A stretch of DNA of 64,000 nucleotides, from positions 63,632,256 to 63,696,255 of the forward strand of contig NC_039364.1 in the NCBI RefSeq assembly GCF_003573695.1, in the 5' to 3' direction. The stretch is from Papaver somniferum. Its lineage: Eukaryota; Streptophyta; Magnoliopsida; Ranunculales; Papaveraceae. This document shows, piece after piece, positions 24,282-35,584 of the stretch (the first letter of the stretch is position 1; each line of letters opens with the position of its first letter). A program made the translations under genes and the position numbers. The notes beneath the pieces are model-generated. The model saw nothing but the letters and a program-made list of their open reading frames with translations, ran no database searches and was not told the DNA's origin.

Positions 24282-25404
24282 TTATTATTCAGCAAAATGC
24301 AGTTTTTCTGGCCATTTTTTCGGCCACAATTGGCTTATATAGAAACATACATCCATTAACTGTAAACTTGAATTTTTTGAGAGAAATCCTTAATTGTTCG
24401 AATCGGCAAACATGAACCAACCTGTGTGTCGATTATCATATTAAGTATAGTGTAGTTTTTTGATCGCTTTTGCGTCTACAAACGTCTTAGAAAGCAACAT
24501 GCATATCTGATTGTATACTTGGTGATTTTTGGAAAGATCTCCAAGTACTACAATCAGTAGAAATATTAGTCCATAACAACCGATTTTGTCACCTGTCAAT
24601 CCCGCCTAAAATGAACCACAATCGGATGTTGTTATTCACCATACCAACCGATTTTGGTTCATAACTTTTGGATAATAGGTAATCGACAGTTATGATGTCT
24701 TCGTACTCGCCGATTTTTGGTTATACGAAAGCTAGAAAATCATGGAAATTTTGAAGTATTCCTGTTTTTTGACGATTATAAGCTACAAATATATGTTTCC
24801 GGATCCTTAGCACGTATACCTAATCAATATAAGCATTATGATCTACATTTACCCGACATGATTCTTTATTTGCTTGAGTAAAATCCTTAATTATGCTTTG
24901 GTTTATATCTTCTTGTTCATCCAACAAATAACCTAAATCGGTAGGATCGAAATCACGATAATCTGATTGGCCATATGTAAGATGCACCCATTTTTTTCAT
25001 TACTACTAGATTTTTCGTTGTTATTATAAAGTTTCATTTTTTATACCAAAAACACAAAATCCTTTTTTTTTCCTATTTTCATAGACCTTTTCTTCTTTTT
25101 CTGACCTTTCAAAATAAAAAATGAAACTCTATTTACCATCTAACACTTATTATGATCCGATTTCAAACACTAATTATTTTAACTATTAGTTAACCTAACC
25201 AATACTAATCAATTATGGATACATCAATCATTAACAAAAATAGGCTGATAAAGAATTTTTAAAATTACTTCAAATAACCAGATTTTTAATGTTGCATCTG
25301 AATATTACAAGAGATTTTGTACGAGTTGAGTTACCAACCAAACACATTCAAATTTTTTTTCTTCTTAGGATTCGTAATCCCATTCCACGGATCATAAATA
25401 TTTT
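24282..25404. other. no gene seen; short cluster of CCGATTTT/AATCGG motifs
   Basis: AT-rich spacer. At 24590-24740 it holds four or five motifs of the CCGATTTT/AATCGG type, resembling the arrays in the 48.5-53.7 kb element. No open frame is supported. Confidence 0.45.
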
Positions 25405-25690
25405 GTTAGTAGCCCTTAGACTAAGTCATATGGGCTAGATTGAGCTGTTAGATTAGCAAAAAAGTGTTGCAGTTCAAAAAAAAGTGTGGTCTATTTGTTA
25501 TCACTAGTTCTCTCTCCTAGCATGTGCTCGCAGTTGAACTAGCAGCCTACTTTTTCGCTGAATGGTTCAGCGCTGGGCGATTTATTTTCTGATCTGACGC
25601 TGAGATTTAAAACGCTGAACCAAACAGCGTTGGGCTAACGTGGACTGCTAATCTAGCTGCTAGATTAGCAACCATAGGACGAAGCCTTAA
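25405..25690. mobile_element. possible MITE with imperfect inverted ends
   Basis: The left end (GTCATATGGGCTAG...GCTGTTAGATTAGC) and the reverse complement of the right end (GTCCTATGG...GCTAGATTAGC) are similar over about 30 bases. Inside, AGCGCTGG and ACGCTGAACC motifs recur in both orientations. The outer right end resembles the right Harbinger end at 44354. The target duplication is unclear. Confidence 0.4.
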
Positions 25691-26468
25691 ACTTAGAACT
25701 ACAAGATATAAAGATAAAAGAGAATTCTATTATTAAAGAGATAATTTACATGGAGAACCCATAGGGTATATATATAGCGACACCATAACTTGGTATGCAA
25801 GATTAATACTTGTAAATCAATTCATACTAAATATATCAAATACTAAATATAACCCTAAATACTAAAACTTTCCATATAATATTTGTATACTCTAACACCC
25901 TCCCTCAATCTCATGGGGATTGAAAAACTGCATGAGATTGGCCATGAAAAGTTGTTGATGAAGTGTGGTGCCAATAAACGCCCGAGAAGTATAAGAAGAA
26001 GCGCATCGCCATTAAAAAGAATACCAACTAGAAGAACCGCCAAAGCAGCGAAATTCACAGAACCCTTGATGGATAAGAAAGAGAAGAAAAAAAATACCCT
26101 GCAAAATAGGGATTAGAAAAGTTGACGAATAATCGTGCGGCCGTAGAGAAAAGAGATAATTGATTCGGAGAAACAATGATAACTGAATCCATAATCTTTA
26201 AAAGAATCAACGGAGAACCGTCAGATAAATATTAAAAACTTCTGGAAAGGGAGAGGTGGCGTTCTCGACATCTTCAAAAAAATCTGAAAACTTGAATTAA
26301 GTGGTTGGATTTAGGATTTGGCAAATATGGATAATAAACCTAATAAGAAAACTAATCATATTGCAGCGGAAGAAAGATCCGGCGGACGGTAGCACTGGAG
26401 GCTACCGCCGCCGGTTAGAAAAGAAAACGAGGTGGGCAACAGGTCCGGATCGACCCGCTCTGATACCA

Positions 26469-26586
26469 TATTAAAGTCTGTGGACATCCAACTCAAAACC
26501 AATTGGCAATGAGTGGAGAGGCCCTAAGATATTATAAACCGCATGATCTTAGATTGCCCAACAATGTGGGACTAATAATCTCAACA
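26469..26586 (-). repeat. mini-LTR copy a (118 bp) of a TRIM
   Basis: Preceded on the plus strand by GCTCTGATACCA (primer-site complement, 26457-26468) and followed by CGCCCCCTCAC (polypurine complement). The sequence runs from TATTAAAG to ATCTCAACA and matches copy b at 26697-26812. Confidence 0.75.
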
Positions 26587-26696
26587 CGCCCCCTCACTTG
26601 TAGTCTCGTTAGGTCTAACACGTGGACAATTAAATCGGGTGACGCGGAGTAAAGGCACGGTCAAAGACTCGTCGCAAATAGCCTGCTCTGATACCA

Positions 26697-26812
26697 TGTT
26701 AGAATACGGGCATCCAACTAAAGACCAATTGGCAATGAGTGGAGAGGCCCTAAGGATTATAAACCGCAGGATCTTAGATTGCCCAAACAATGTGGGACTA
26801 ATAATCTCAACA
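26697..26812 (-). repeat. mini-LTR copy b (116 bp) of a TRIM
   Basis: Starts TGTTAGAATACGGG and ends ATCTCAACA, preceded by another GCTCTGATACCA (26685-26696) and followed by CGCCCCCTCACGTG. Between copies a and b is an interior of only about 110 bases, and an almost identical 110-base interior follows copy b. Confidence 0.78.
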
Positions 26813-27110
26813 CGCCCCCTCACGTGTAGCCTCGTTGGGTCTAACACGTGGAAAATTAAATCGGGTGACGCGGAGTAACGGCGCGGTCTAATGACTCGTC
26901 GCAAATAGCCTGCTCTGATACCAACTTAGAACTACAAGATATAAAGATAAAAGAGATAATTTACATGGAAAATTCATAGGATATAAATATAGCGACACCA
27001 TAACTTGGTATGCAAGATTAATACTTGTAAATCAATTCATACTAAATATATCAAATATTAAATATAACCCTAAATGCTAACTTTCCCTATAATATTTGTA
27101 TACTCCAACA

Positions 27111-28111
27111 ATTAACGCTTTGCCTATCCTATCAAGTAAATATTTAAATAAAGTCCTTTCTTTCCTACTAATATTAATATATGGTCGTTCATTCATTTTA
27201 TCTACTTTGTTTTCCTTCCTTGTTCTTCGAGAATGTCATTCAGGTCAAGAAGGTGAGCTCTCTTCTTCTCATCACTCTATACAAAATCCAGTTACAGCTT
27301 GCGAAACTGTGTCTTTGCGCTGGGGAACCATAACAATAGAGTTGGAGGAGGTTACATCCACTAAGTCAGGTATCAAATTTCACCCCCTTACTCTCATATC
27401 AGTTACCCTACCGGGATTTCATAGGCAAATTTCAGCTTGATTTTGATGATAATACCTCTTCACTGAAGAGAAAATCGAGAGATATGATGGAGTGAAAAAA
27501 AAGGGGGTTAATTATTTAAAAAGATTGTGTGGATTTTGCTTCTGATGGAAAACTTACTCGCCCTACAACAACAAATCAACCAGAAATAACAACTACAATC
27601 AAATGTTTGATACTTGTACCAGGATAATTAGCTGAGTTAGGAAAATAGTGGATTTACATCACTTCATACCTTGTTTTTTTTACTGAAGACTGAAGAGATA
27701 AAATGGGTTCCCTTTTATTTATTTAGTACTTTATAAATCACTATCAGATTATGTCTCTCTGTGTTATTTCATAGTTTCATTTGGTCGCCGTTGCTAAACT
27801 TACTAATGGCTATGATGATTAAGATACAACCGTCATCTTGCTTAAACAAATCCAAAGATGAGAAAGTATATATTCCCTAAAAACAACAAAAGTTTATGTC
27901 AATGAAAACAACAAGACTTGCTACAGCGCATGGTTGTTGGTGATTCTAAACAGACATTTACAAAAATCACATTGTCTAAACAGCATTAAATGGACCACTT
28001 CCAAGTTTCTTTCCTTGTTGTAACATTGTTTAAGTCACAGATTTTTTTTTGCTACTCTCATTATTCTTAAACTTTCTCCCAAGTTGGGCATTTGTTTCAG
28101 GTACTTAGGAC
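27111..28111 (+). promoter_or_regulatory. upstream region and probable 5' UTR intron of TIC20-I
   Basis: The coding start at 28112 lies 11 bases after a good splice acceptor (tttgtttcag, 28091-28100). A candidate donor AAG|GTGAGC lies at 27252/27253. This suggests a 5' UTR exon around 27200-27252 and an intron of about 850 bases. Both calls are inferred. An open frame at 27096-27440 has no recognisable domain. Confidence 0.45.
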
Positions 28112-29354
28112 ATGATTCTAAATGGATGTGCCATGACGACCTGTGGCAGCATGAGCATGGCTATGAAGCATAGGATCATCACTAAGCCTGTTGCAAGTAG
28201 AACAACCTTTTCGGCTGCTTATCGTCTGCCTACTGTCAAGGCTGTTGCATTTCAGAAAACTAGGAACACGTGGGATGAGCAAAAATCCTGTCCTGTGAAA
28301 GGTATATCCTTATCTCTAGCTGACTCGACGTGTTTAAGAGGTCGTTGAGGTGTTTTTGATTCTCAGATGCACAAGTCAGTAAAATAAAGTACGAAATCGT
28401 AGCCACATGTCTGTTCAATAAATAAATAAAATGTAGCAACATGTGGGCGACATTTTTCTTATAACCTTACAAATAATCGGAGCACAGCCTGAAATTTATT
28501 GAATGTGCAGTTTGAGGCTGCAAAAGTATAAGGAGAACGAAACTCTCTAACTGCACTCCTGCATTAGTACGAAAAGATAATTTCTTCTGCATTAAAAGAT
28601 ATTATAAAGATGCTAAACCCTATGAAATCATATACTTGTTATATATACTTTTCGTATGTGGGGTTTATATACTATTTATTCAGAAATGCTTTTCATGTCA
28701 GGATGTCAGCCATTACACCTCTCTACGTCATCAACCACTCTCTTAACTGGAAATCATGGTAGCCCGTTACGCACACCCCCAGTGTCACCTATGCAACACA
28801 GTGTGGCTCACAGATCTCACATGGTCCCCAGGGCATCATCCAAGGACGTTCCTACCAGTTTTCGATTCCCTCCAATGACGAAAAAGCCAAGGTGGTGGTG
28901 GAGAATGATAGCCTGTCTCCCGTATCTTATGCCTCTCCATGAGACATGGATGTATGCAGAGACAGCTTACCATCTTCACCCCTTCTTAGAAGATTTTGAG
29001 TTCATGACATATCCCTTCCTTGGAGCCCTTGGAAAGTTGCCCACCTGGTTCTTGATGGCATACTTTTTTGTCGCATATCTTGGAGTGGTGAGAAAGAAGG
29101 AGTGGCCTCATTTCTTCCGCTTCCATGTTGTGATGGGCATGCTCCTTGAGATTGCGCTGCAGGTGATGGGAACAGTGAGCCGTTGGATGCCTCTTGCTAT
29201 ATATTGGGGGAAAGTAGGCATGCACGTCTGGACAGCTATTGCGTTTGCGTTTTTGTTTACTGTGCTCGAGTGCATTAGATGCGCTCTAGCAGGAATGTAT
29301 GCTGACGTCCCGTTTGTATGTGATGCTGCATATATCCAGATCCCCTACGACTAA
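28112..29354 (+). CDS. TIC20-I: protein TIC 20-I, chloroplast inner-envelope import channel
   Basis: Coding exons are 28112-28301 and 28702-29354, with a GT/AG intron in phase 1, giving 280 residues (known TIC20-I proteins are about 270-280). Residues 1 to about 105 are Ser/Thr/Arg-rich with few acidic residues, as in a plastid transit peptide, ending near VPRASSKDVP. The mature part has the conserved block TKKPRWWW, LMPLHETWMYAETAYH (about 140-155) and four hydrophobic segments near 133-147, 176-193, 203-220 and 238-255. It ends VCDAAYIQIPYD. TIC20 is a core subunit of the inner-membrane translocon that passes nuclear-encoded proteins into the stroma. All conserved blocks are present and no break is seen. 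It sits between a TRIM-like element and a MITE, 187 bases downstream of its stop. Confidence 0.95.
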
Positions 29355-29540
29355 TGACGTGATAAGGGTGGTGATAGAAGCAAGTTGTTCTTTTTCTTTA
29401 CTTTCTTTTAGATATACTGCAATTCTCATTTTCCCAGGTTTAGTTATGTGTATGATTACTGGAAACAGGATGGAAGTTTATGAAAACTTATTAAGTGGGG
29501 CCTTTGCCGCTCAGAACTTGGACCAACTAAAGACTACGAG

Positions 29541-29846
29541 CGTGTTTGTTTTTTTGCTGGCTCAAGTCAGATGTCAGACCGTTTGTTTTTTTTATTTTGA
29601 GTCAGATTTGACTCGCGATTTGACTCAGACCTAACCCCTGACTCGGGCCCATTTGAGGCAGGGAATAAAATGCCCCTGACTCATGGAACCAAACCACTGA
29701 CTCACATATTTTTGAGTCAGATGAGTTAAATCTGACTCAAAAAATAAACATATTGAGTCAGATCCAGATGAGTCAGGTGACATCAGTCAGATCCAGACGA
29801 GTCATATTCAGACGACTTAGATGAGTCAGGAAAAAACAAACAAGGC
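29541..29846. mobile_element. MITE-like element packed with TGACTCA motifs, downstream of TIC20-I
   Basis: Ends are inverted (TGTTTGTTTTTT at left, its complement at right, 29828-29843). Twelve GAGTCA/TGACTC motifs fall in about 260 bases, in both orientations, including a near-palindrome around 29705-29745. No ORF. The target duplication is not clear, so the superfamily is not assigned. It lies within or just past the 3' UTR of TIC20-I. Confidence 0.6.
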
Positions 29847-29952
29847 GTACCTCTACCAGCCATTGAGACAGTTTGCTCCACCAATTCAGAGCATTTATTT
29901 ATTTTTTCTGATAAAAGGAAGTTTTATTGTTGTTATGTAGAAATGCTATGCT

Positions 29953-30460
29953 TCAAAAAAAAAAAAAAGTAGAAATGCTGAATTGATCTTTTGCCAGAAG
30001 ATCACAAACGGCAACTGTGAAATTGTCTACTGATTCTATTCCAGAAGTTGTTTCTCCTATTGTTTTAGAGATGTGGTCAGCTACTTGGTTATTATCACGA
30101 CTAGTGAAAGAAAAAATACAATGAGTAAAACTTAAAGTTAAATGCTTAATCTCTTTAATTAGATTTTTGTTCTCACATTGCATGAGTAATGAGAATCTAT
30201 TTATTGATTGGATAACAAGCTTTGCATCAGCCTCCACATGAACCCTTGAGCACTGTAGTCGTTTTTCCCAGCTCAAAGCTTCTCGTATCGCCATGCATTC
30301 TCCCATCTCAGCACTTAATATTCCATTTGTGTATTCTCCCCAGACACCTTTGCCCTATCCTGTATAGTCACGTATAACAACACCAGTTTCAAGTTGGTTA
30401 GTATCATGATCATAAGATGCATCAACATTAAACTTCAAAACTCATTCTGTTTCAGGAGAC
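29953..30460 (-). pseudogene. RNase H-like domain fragment (LINE or LINE-derived)
   Basis: On the minus strand, LKFNVDASYDHDT begins a type-1 RNase H fold (first Asp). GVVIRDYTG and AEMGECMAIREALSW (Glu) follow, then VHVEADAKLVIQSIN (Asp) and SRDNNQVADHISK (last Asp). This is the arrangement of the plant RVT_3/RNase H domain that ends many plant LINE ORF2 proteins. Stops lie near 30447 and near 30355. A 14-base A run (29956-29969) lies at its C-terminal end on the plus strand. No RT sequence adjoins, so this is an isolated fragment. Confidence 0.65.
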
Positions 30461-30979
30461 CATGTATGAGTTCCATTTATTACTTTTGTTTTAGGAGACC
30501 ATGAGTTTCTTTTGTATTTAGATGTTGCTTCCCTCTATTACCCATTATCCTTTTCCGGTGTTACCTTGTGATGTTATATAAGAACTTTTCTTTTTAACTA
30601 CACCTAGGTACATTAGCATAAGAGTTATGCTATTACAAGGGTTTGATTCCCAGCCTCCCCTATGAGAGGAAGCTTGAGAACCGTAGAAGCGAATCTTGTA
30701 CAAGTATATGTGGGGAATGAAAAACCTCTTAATAAAACCTACAGGGAAGATATTTCTAGGGATGGAGATGACACAAAGTGCTAAAATTCGCTGCAAGCTA
30801 AAATGCTGAAAGCCTCATATTGCATGTTGACTTCTAGGCAATGTAGGCATCGAGGGGATGTGAAGGTTTCTTGATGACGTAAGACAACAAATAAAACTAC
30901 AAGAGAACTCAAATGGACATGGCATCTTAAAGTACAGTGGTTATATATCTCTGTAGACAAATGCACGATACTTATATGG
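30461..30979. other. no gene seen
   Basis: Spacer between the RNase H fragment and the chromovirus LTR. Short frames (30545-30796, 30781-31080 minus) have no family signature, and the second runs into the LTR. Confidence 0.5.
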
Positions 30980-31279
30980 TGTAATGAACTTGTACGGATA
31001 TAGGATGGTAATGGAGATATAACAGGTAATGAAGTAACCTCAGTAGTCAGTAGTGCTGCCTCTTTCTCTATTATTTCCATGATAAGCTTTCAATGCAGGT
31101 ACAGACGTGTTTAAGGAGATGAAGACTTAACATGAAACCCTAACTCATCTCAGATATACACGTGGGTGGATCACAATACTTTATTCTTAACAGACAAACT
31201 TAAAACAGAGTTAACTACTAATTAGCGACTCATTAAACACTCAAGCGATTTATTAAACACTCAAAATAGATAAACCGCA
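30980..31279 (-). repeat. 3' LTR of the chromovirus
   Basis: About 300 bases matching 37172-37453, with numerous substitutions and a duplicated phrase near the end (cattaaacactcaa, twice). The polypurine tract to its right is weak (minus GATAGGG). Confidence 0.8.
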
Positions 31280-32342
31280 CCCTATCGTGACGACTAAAGG
31301 GCACCACAGGACCATGACAATACTCCCATCTTCCGAATATCTTTGTCCTCACGGATGGTATATTGGAAAATGATCTCTAACATGAGTTAAGTCCCCCCAT
31401 GTTGCATCAGCAGGAGTGGTGTGAGACCACTAAATCAGAATCTATTGAACTTCTTTTCCTTGACGAAAAACTTGGCGCGAATCCATTGTAGAAATAAGTT
31501 TGAGTATAATCTCATCATCAGAGTCTAGAAGTGGAAATGTAGGCATTGTGGTAGCAGCATCACCTAACTTCTTGTTCAATTGAGATACATGCAAGACTGA
31601 GTGAATCTTGGAGCTAGTGTCAGTTCTACTTTGTAAAAAACTTGGCCAATCTTCTGGATTACAGGGAAAGTCCCATAATATCTATAAGATAACTTAAAAT
31701 TCTTGCGGAATGCCTTAGAAGACTGTCTGTATGGTTGCATCTTCAAGTAAACAAGATCACCAGCTACAAATGATCTATCTATTCTCTTCTTGTCAGCAAA
31801 CAACTTCATCCTTTCTTGTGCGTTATGCAAAATTTCCTTCAGAATATCTATGACGGCATCTCTTTTCTGTAAGTACTCCTCAGTTAAAGCTACATAAGTA
31901 GTGTCCATATTATAGAAAGCCAAGTGAGGTGCCAAATAACCATAGAGAGCTTGAAATGGAGACATATTCAATCTGGCATGGTGGTTAGTATTATACCACC
32001 ATTCAGTAAGGGGAAACCAATTGAACCGATTCTTGGGCTTATGACCTGTCATGCATCTCAGATAACCCTCCAAACAAGCATTAACTCTCTCAGTTTGACC
32101 ATCTGATTGAGGATGGTAAGAACTAAGAAGGGATCATATGAAGATGTGTACCCAAACTTCTGAAGATTTATTGCCAAAAAAAATGCTGGTGAAAACTTTG
32201 TCTCTGTCAGAGACGATGGAAACTGGTAAGCCATGCAACTTGAAATGTTGTTTAAGAACTCTTGAGCTACTGTAATTGTTGTGAGTGGATGAGTGAGCCC
32301 TATGAAATGACTGTATTTACTAAACCTATATATCACCACCAT
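31280..32342 (-). pseudogene. chromovirus integrase and chromodomain, broken
   Basis: The minus-strand core includes VVIYRFSKYSHFIGLTHPL (after the second catalytic region's start), then, past a broken stretch, GYLRCMTGHKPKNRFNW and MSPFQALYGYLAPH. The C-terminal GPF/Y-type module ends KLSYRYYGTFPVIQKIG. Past the nominal stop at 31576, the minus strand encodes in scattered frames a chromodomain-like tail, TTPADATWGDLTHVRDHFP (about 31360-31420), interrupted by two stops. Chromodomains steer chromovirus integrase to heterochromatin. This copy is not functional. Confidence 0.75.
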
Positions 32343-32602
32343 GATAACATCCTTATTGTTGGATTTAGAAGCCCCTCATTGAAGTCCATGTTGATGTGCT
32401 GCCAAGCTTGATCTATTTCTTTGATAGATGATGCTCCACTTTGTTTCTTTAACAACTGTTACATTGGATGACTAAGAGAAAATTGTCTTGCTTCAACCAT
32501 TTTTAGTAAAAATAATTTTTTTCTCTAATGTAGTTGCGATGGATGCCTGAATGACCGCCAACTGCAGAAGAGTGGGTGAAGTGTAATATGTGTTGCCTTA
32601 AA

Positions 32603-33151
32603 CTAGTACCAGAACCTACAAATATCAATTTCCTCAATGTAAGTGTAACGAGGAACTGCAGAAGCATTAACTAATAGTTGTGGAATGAGTTGAGAGTCCA
32701 TAACATCATTTGTATAACTTTTGATGATGTCTCGAGTCCATGTAGGAGTGGATATAGCCATGGGAATACATGTGGAAGTAGAATTATCAACAGGGAGTCT
32801 ATAGAGAGCATCCGCAACTTTATTTTCTCGGCACTTCTTGGAATTAATTATGTAATCAAAACCCAATAATTTGATAATACATCTGTGTAGTAATAAGGTT
32901 GTAATCCTATGCTCTATGAAACATTTGATACTCTGTTGATCAGTATTGATGATGAAATGGTGACAAGTAAGATACTGTCTTCATTTAGTGACTACATTGA
33001 CTACAGCCAAAAGTTTTTTTTCATAAGTAGACAACCCAAAAAATTTTGGCCCAGGTGGTTTGTTGTAGAAGGCAGTGGCTCTCCCTTCTTGCATCAGCAC
33101 ATCTCCAATTCCTCTAGAACATGCATCAGTTTCCACTACAAAATGCTTTAA
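32603..33151 (-). pseudogene. chromovirus RNase H, broken
   Basis: The minus-strand fragment MGFDYIINSKKCRENKVADALYRLP (shown here as family signature GRENKVADAL in intact copies) marks the end of RNase H. Upstream, in other frames at 32869-33151, are CRFWY-like and F-V-V-E-T-D-A-like remnants (plus-strand complement around 33120-33145). Reading is lost in several places. Confidence 0.6.
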
Positions 33152-33157
33152 AAAAAA

Positions 33158-33965
33158 TCAGGAAGAGTAAGTATATGCATTTTTGAGAGTAGTGAAAGCT
33201 TCATATACCAATGATGACCAGATTTTCTTTAATAAATTTGTAAGTGGCTTATTAATAGTACCATAACCATTAACAAACTTCATGTTGTAGCATGTAAGGC
33301 CCAAGAAGCCTCTTAATTGCTTAAGATTTGTAGCAATATGCCAAGATTTCATGCAAGCAATCTTCTCTGGATCAGCAGCTATCCCATTAGCTATAATGAT
33401 ATGTCCAAAATATTTCTAGAGAAGATTGTGCAAAACAACATTTAAAGTACTTGGCAAAAATTTGGTGCTCTCTGAGCAAGGAAAGAACTAATGAGAGATG
33501 ATGCACATGCTCTGGGATGGTAGGACTATAAACCAGAATGTCATCAAAAAACACAAGATTTTTTTTGTTTCTCAAATAGGGACCAAAGACAGATTCCTGA
33601 GTGCTTGAAAAGTTGCAGGTACATTTGTGAGGCCAAAGGGTATGACTTTAGACCCATGAAGTTCATCCAAAAGCTTTAGACCCATGAAGTTCATCCAAAA
33701 GCTCACCTGTAATACGAATAGGAAACTTATCCTTTATGGTGACGAAATTGAGCTTTTGGTAATCAACACAAAACATCCAAGTCTTATCTTTCTTCTTCGT
33801 CATAAGTATAGGAGAAGCAAAAGGAATATGGCTATCTTGAATGATATCGTTCTTGAGAATTTCTTGAACTAATGACTCAACCACTGACTTGTGAATGTAA
33901 GGACATTTGTAGAGTCTGAGATTGGTTGGTTGTGAATCAGGCTTGAGAGTAATTTTGTGATCCAA
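33158..33965 (-). pseudogene. chromovirus reverse transcriptase, with internal deletion and 28-bp duplication
   Basis: Minus-strand pieces: MDHKITLKPDSQPTNLRLY to DKFPIRITGELLDELHGS (33965-33663, fingers), then the catalytic box as FFDDILVYSPTIPEHVHHL (near 33550), then LRGFLGLTCYNMKFVNGYG (33352-33158, connection). About 40 residues between ELHGS and the PFGLTN motif (near 33630) are missing. In their place is a perfect 28-base tandem duplication, 33648-33675 and 33676-33703. Confidence 0.75.
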
Positions 33966-34143
33966 AATTCTTTTTGGTGGTGGTTGTGTTGGCTCATCAA
34001 AAACATCAGAGAATGTATTGAGTAGTCTTGAACTAGTGTGGGAATTTCATATGGTATAGGAGATACAGAGATAGAAAAGAATTGACCAACCAAAGCAGGA
34101 GTATTCTTTTTGATAAAGTTTTTCATGGCATTTCTACTGATAA

Positions 34144-34353
34144 TCATAAGAGATGGTTTAGTAAAAGCATATTGTAAGGTAATCTCCCTACATTGTGTAT
34201 AAATGAAATAGATAATTTGGCCAAATTGAAAGTTACAACACTCAGTGTTCTCAACCAGTCAGCTCCCAATACTAAGTCACAACCCCCTGAGGGAAGTAAT
34301 CTCAAGTCTGCGAAAATTGTTGGTTTTGCATTGTCCATTGAAGTTGCTGACAA
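34144..34353 (-). pseudogene. chromovirus protease C-terminal fragment
   Basis: The minus strand encodes LPSGGCDLVLGADWLRTL, the conserved G-x-D-[ML]-[IV]-L-G-x-x-W-L motif after the protease active site. The active-site DSGAT region falls in the broken stretch 34354-34450 (remnants ...SSFLLATQLG... in another frame). Confidence 0.65.
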
Positions 34354-35584
34354 ACCCCTGTACTAGTAGTTCTAGCACCACTAGCCAGAATAACTAGCAT
34401 ATGAGCAGTAGAATGGACTTCACAACCCAATTGAGTAGCAAGAGAAGAATCAATGAAGTTATATGTGCTTCATGTGTCAACCAACACAGTTACAACTTTC
34501 TTCTTAATAGATCCAGGTATTCTAATGGTGTCGGTATTGACATTTCCAGTTAGAGCATGGAAAGAAATCTTCATATCAGATTCAACCAAATTTTCTGCAG
34601 GAACTTCTTGTACAGGTGGTAATCCAACTCATCTGCTTCATTCTCAACCACCATCATGAACAACTGTTGTGTTTTACATCTATGGTTTGGTTGATATTTT
34701 TCATCACAATTGAAACCGAGTCCTTGGGATTTTCTTTTACTCATTTGCTCATAAGTCAATATTCTTATGTGTGGTATATAAGGGGACTTAGGTGTTGGGT
34801 TTGAAGGAGGGATAAGAGTGTTAGATGTACAAACCCCAACAGTGGAGGGAGTAATTGTGGGTTTTGGAGTAGAAAATCTTCTGAAAGTGTAAGTAGTGGT
34901 GGGTTGTTTAGTGGAGGTGGTTTCAAATGTTGGATTTGAGAAGAAAGTGCTACTTCTTGCAATCTTGCTAAGAAAAAAGCTTAAGAAAGTGTGGTAGGCT
35001 TGTGCTCTGAACTGAACTTTTCAAAATCTTTTTTAAGCTACTAATAAAACTTAGCACAAGATAGTCCTCAGTGAGATGAGGATTTTTACTCAACATTAAA
35101 GATTTAAGTTGTTCAAACGGCTCAAAATACTCATCAACGGATGTAAGTTGAGAGAGTTTGTTAAAACATCCCACATAATTATCATTAGCTAGATCTTCAA
35201 AAACTGCTACAAATAGATTCAACAAAAACAAGCCAAGAGATATATGTTTTACCAGTAAGAAAGTCTAGAAACCAAGAATCTGGTTTGCCATCCAGATGTA
35301 AAGAAGCAAACTCTATTTTCTGCTCTTCAATAATGGAGTGGATCTGAAAATATCTCTCGCACATTCTAACCCAACTGTGAGGATTCTCTTCACTGAATTT
35401 AGGAAAGTCAATCTTTGGTGTTTTAGAGTAAGGGTTTGAGAAACCAGGTGTGTGTGTGAATGTTACTAGCATTAGATGGTGGAGTGTAAGAAGGAGAACG
35501 AATATTCGGTTATGGTGGGCTAAATCTAGAGAAAGCTTCAAGCAGTTTGTCAAACTTTGCTTGAGATGCGTCGGTGATTGTAAG

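Larger units (their letters stand above)
25691..27110 (-). mobile_element. short non-autonomous copia (TRIM-like) element with nested tandem mini-LTRs
   Basis: Direct repeats 25691-25897 and 26924-27110 (about 200 bases each, high identity) are the LTRs. The left one is followed by the complement of a polypurine tract (minus GAGGGAGGG). The right one is preceded by the complement of an initiator-Met primer site (26911-26923). Flanks CTTAA and ATTAA are near matches for a target duplication. The interior is about 1 kb and has no complete pol. A plus-strand frame at 25883-26116 is not convincing. Right half of the interior: see the two smaller LTRs at 26469 and 26697. Confidence 0.75.

Noticed and set aside
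28986..29225. Minus-strand frame opposite TIC20-I
   Set aside because: Antisense shadow of a well-supported conserved exon.
29700..29750. Hairpin in the TGACTCA MITE as a possible microRNA precursor
   Set aside because: The stem is short and made of the repeated motif; nothing suggests a processed small RNA.
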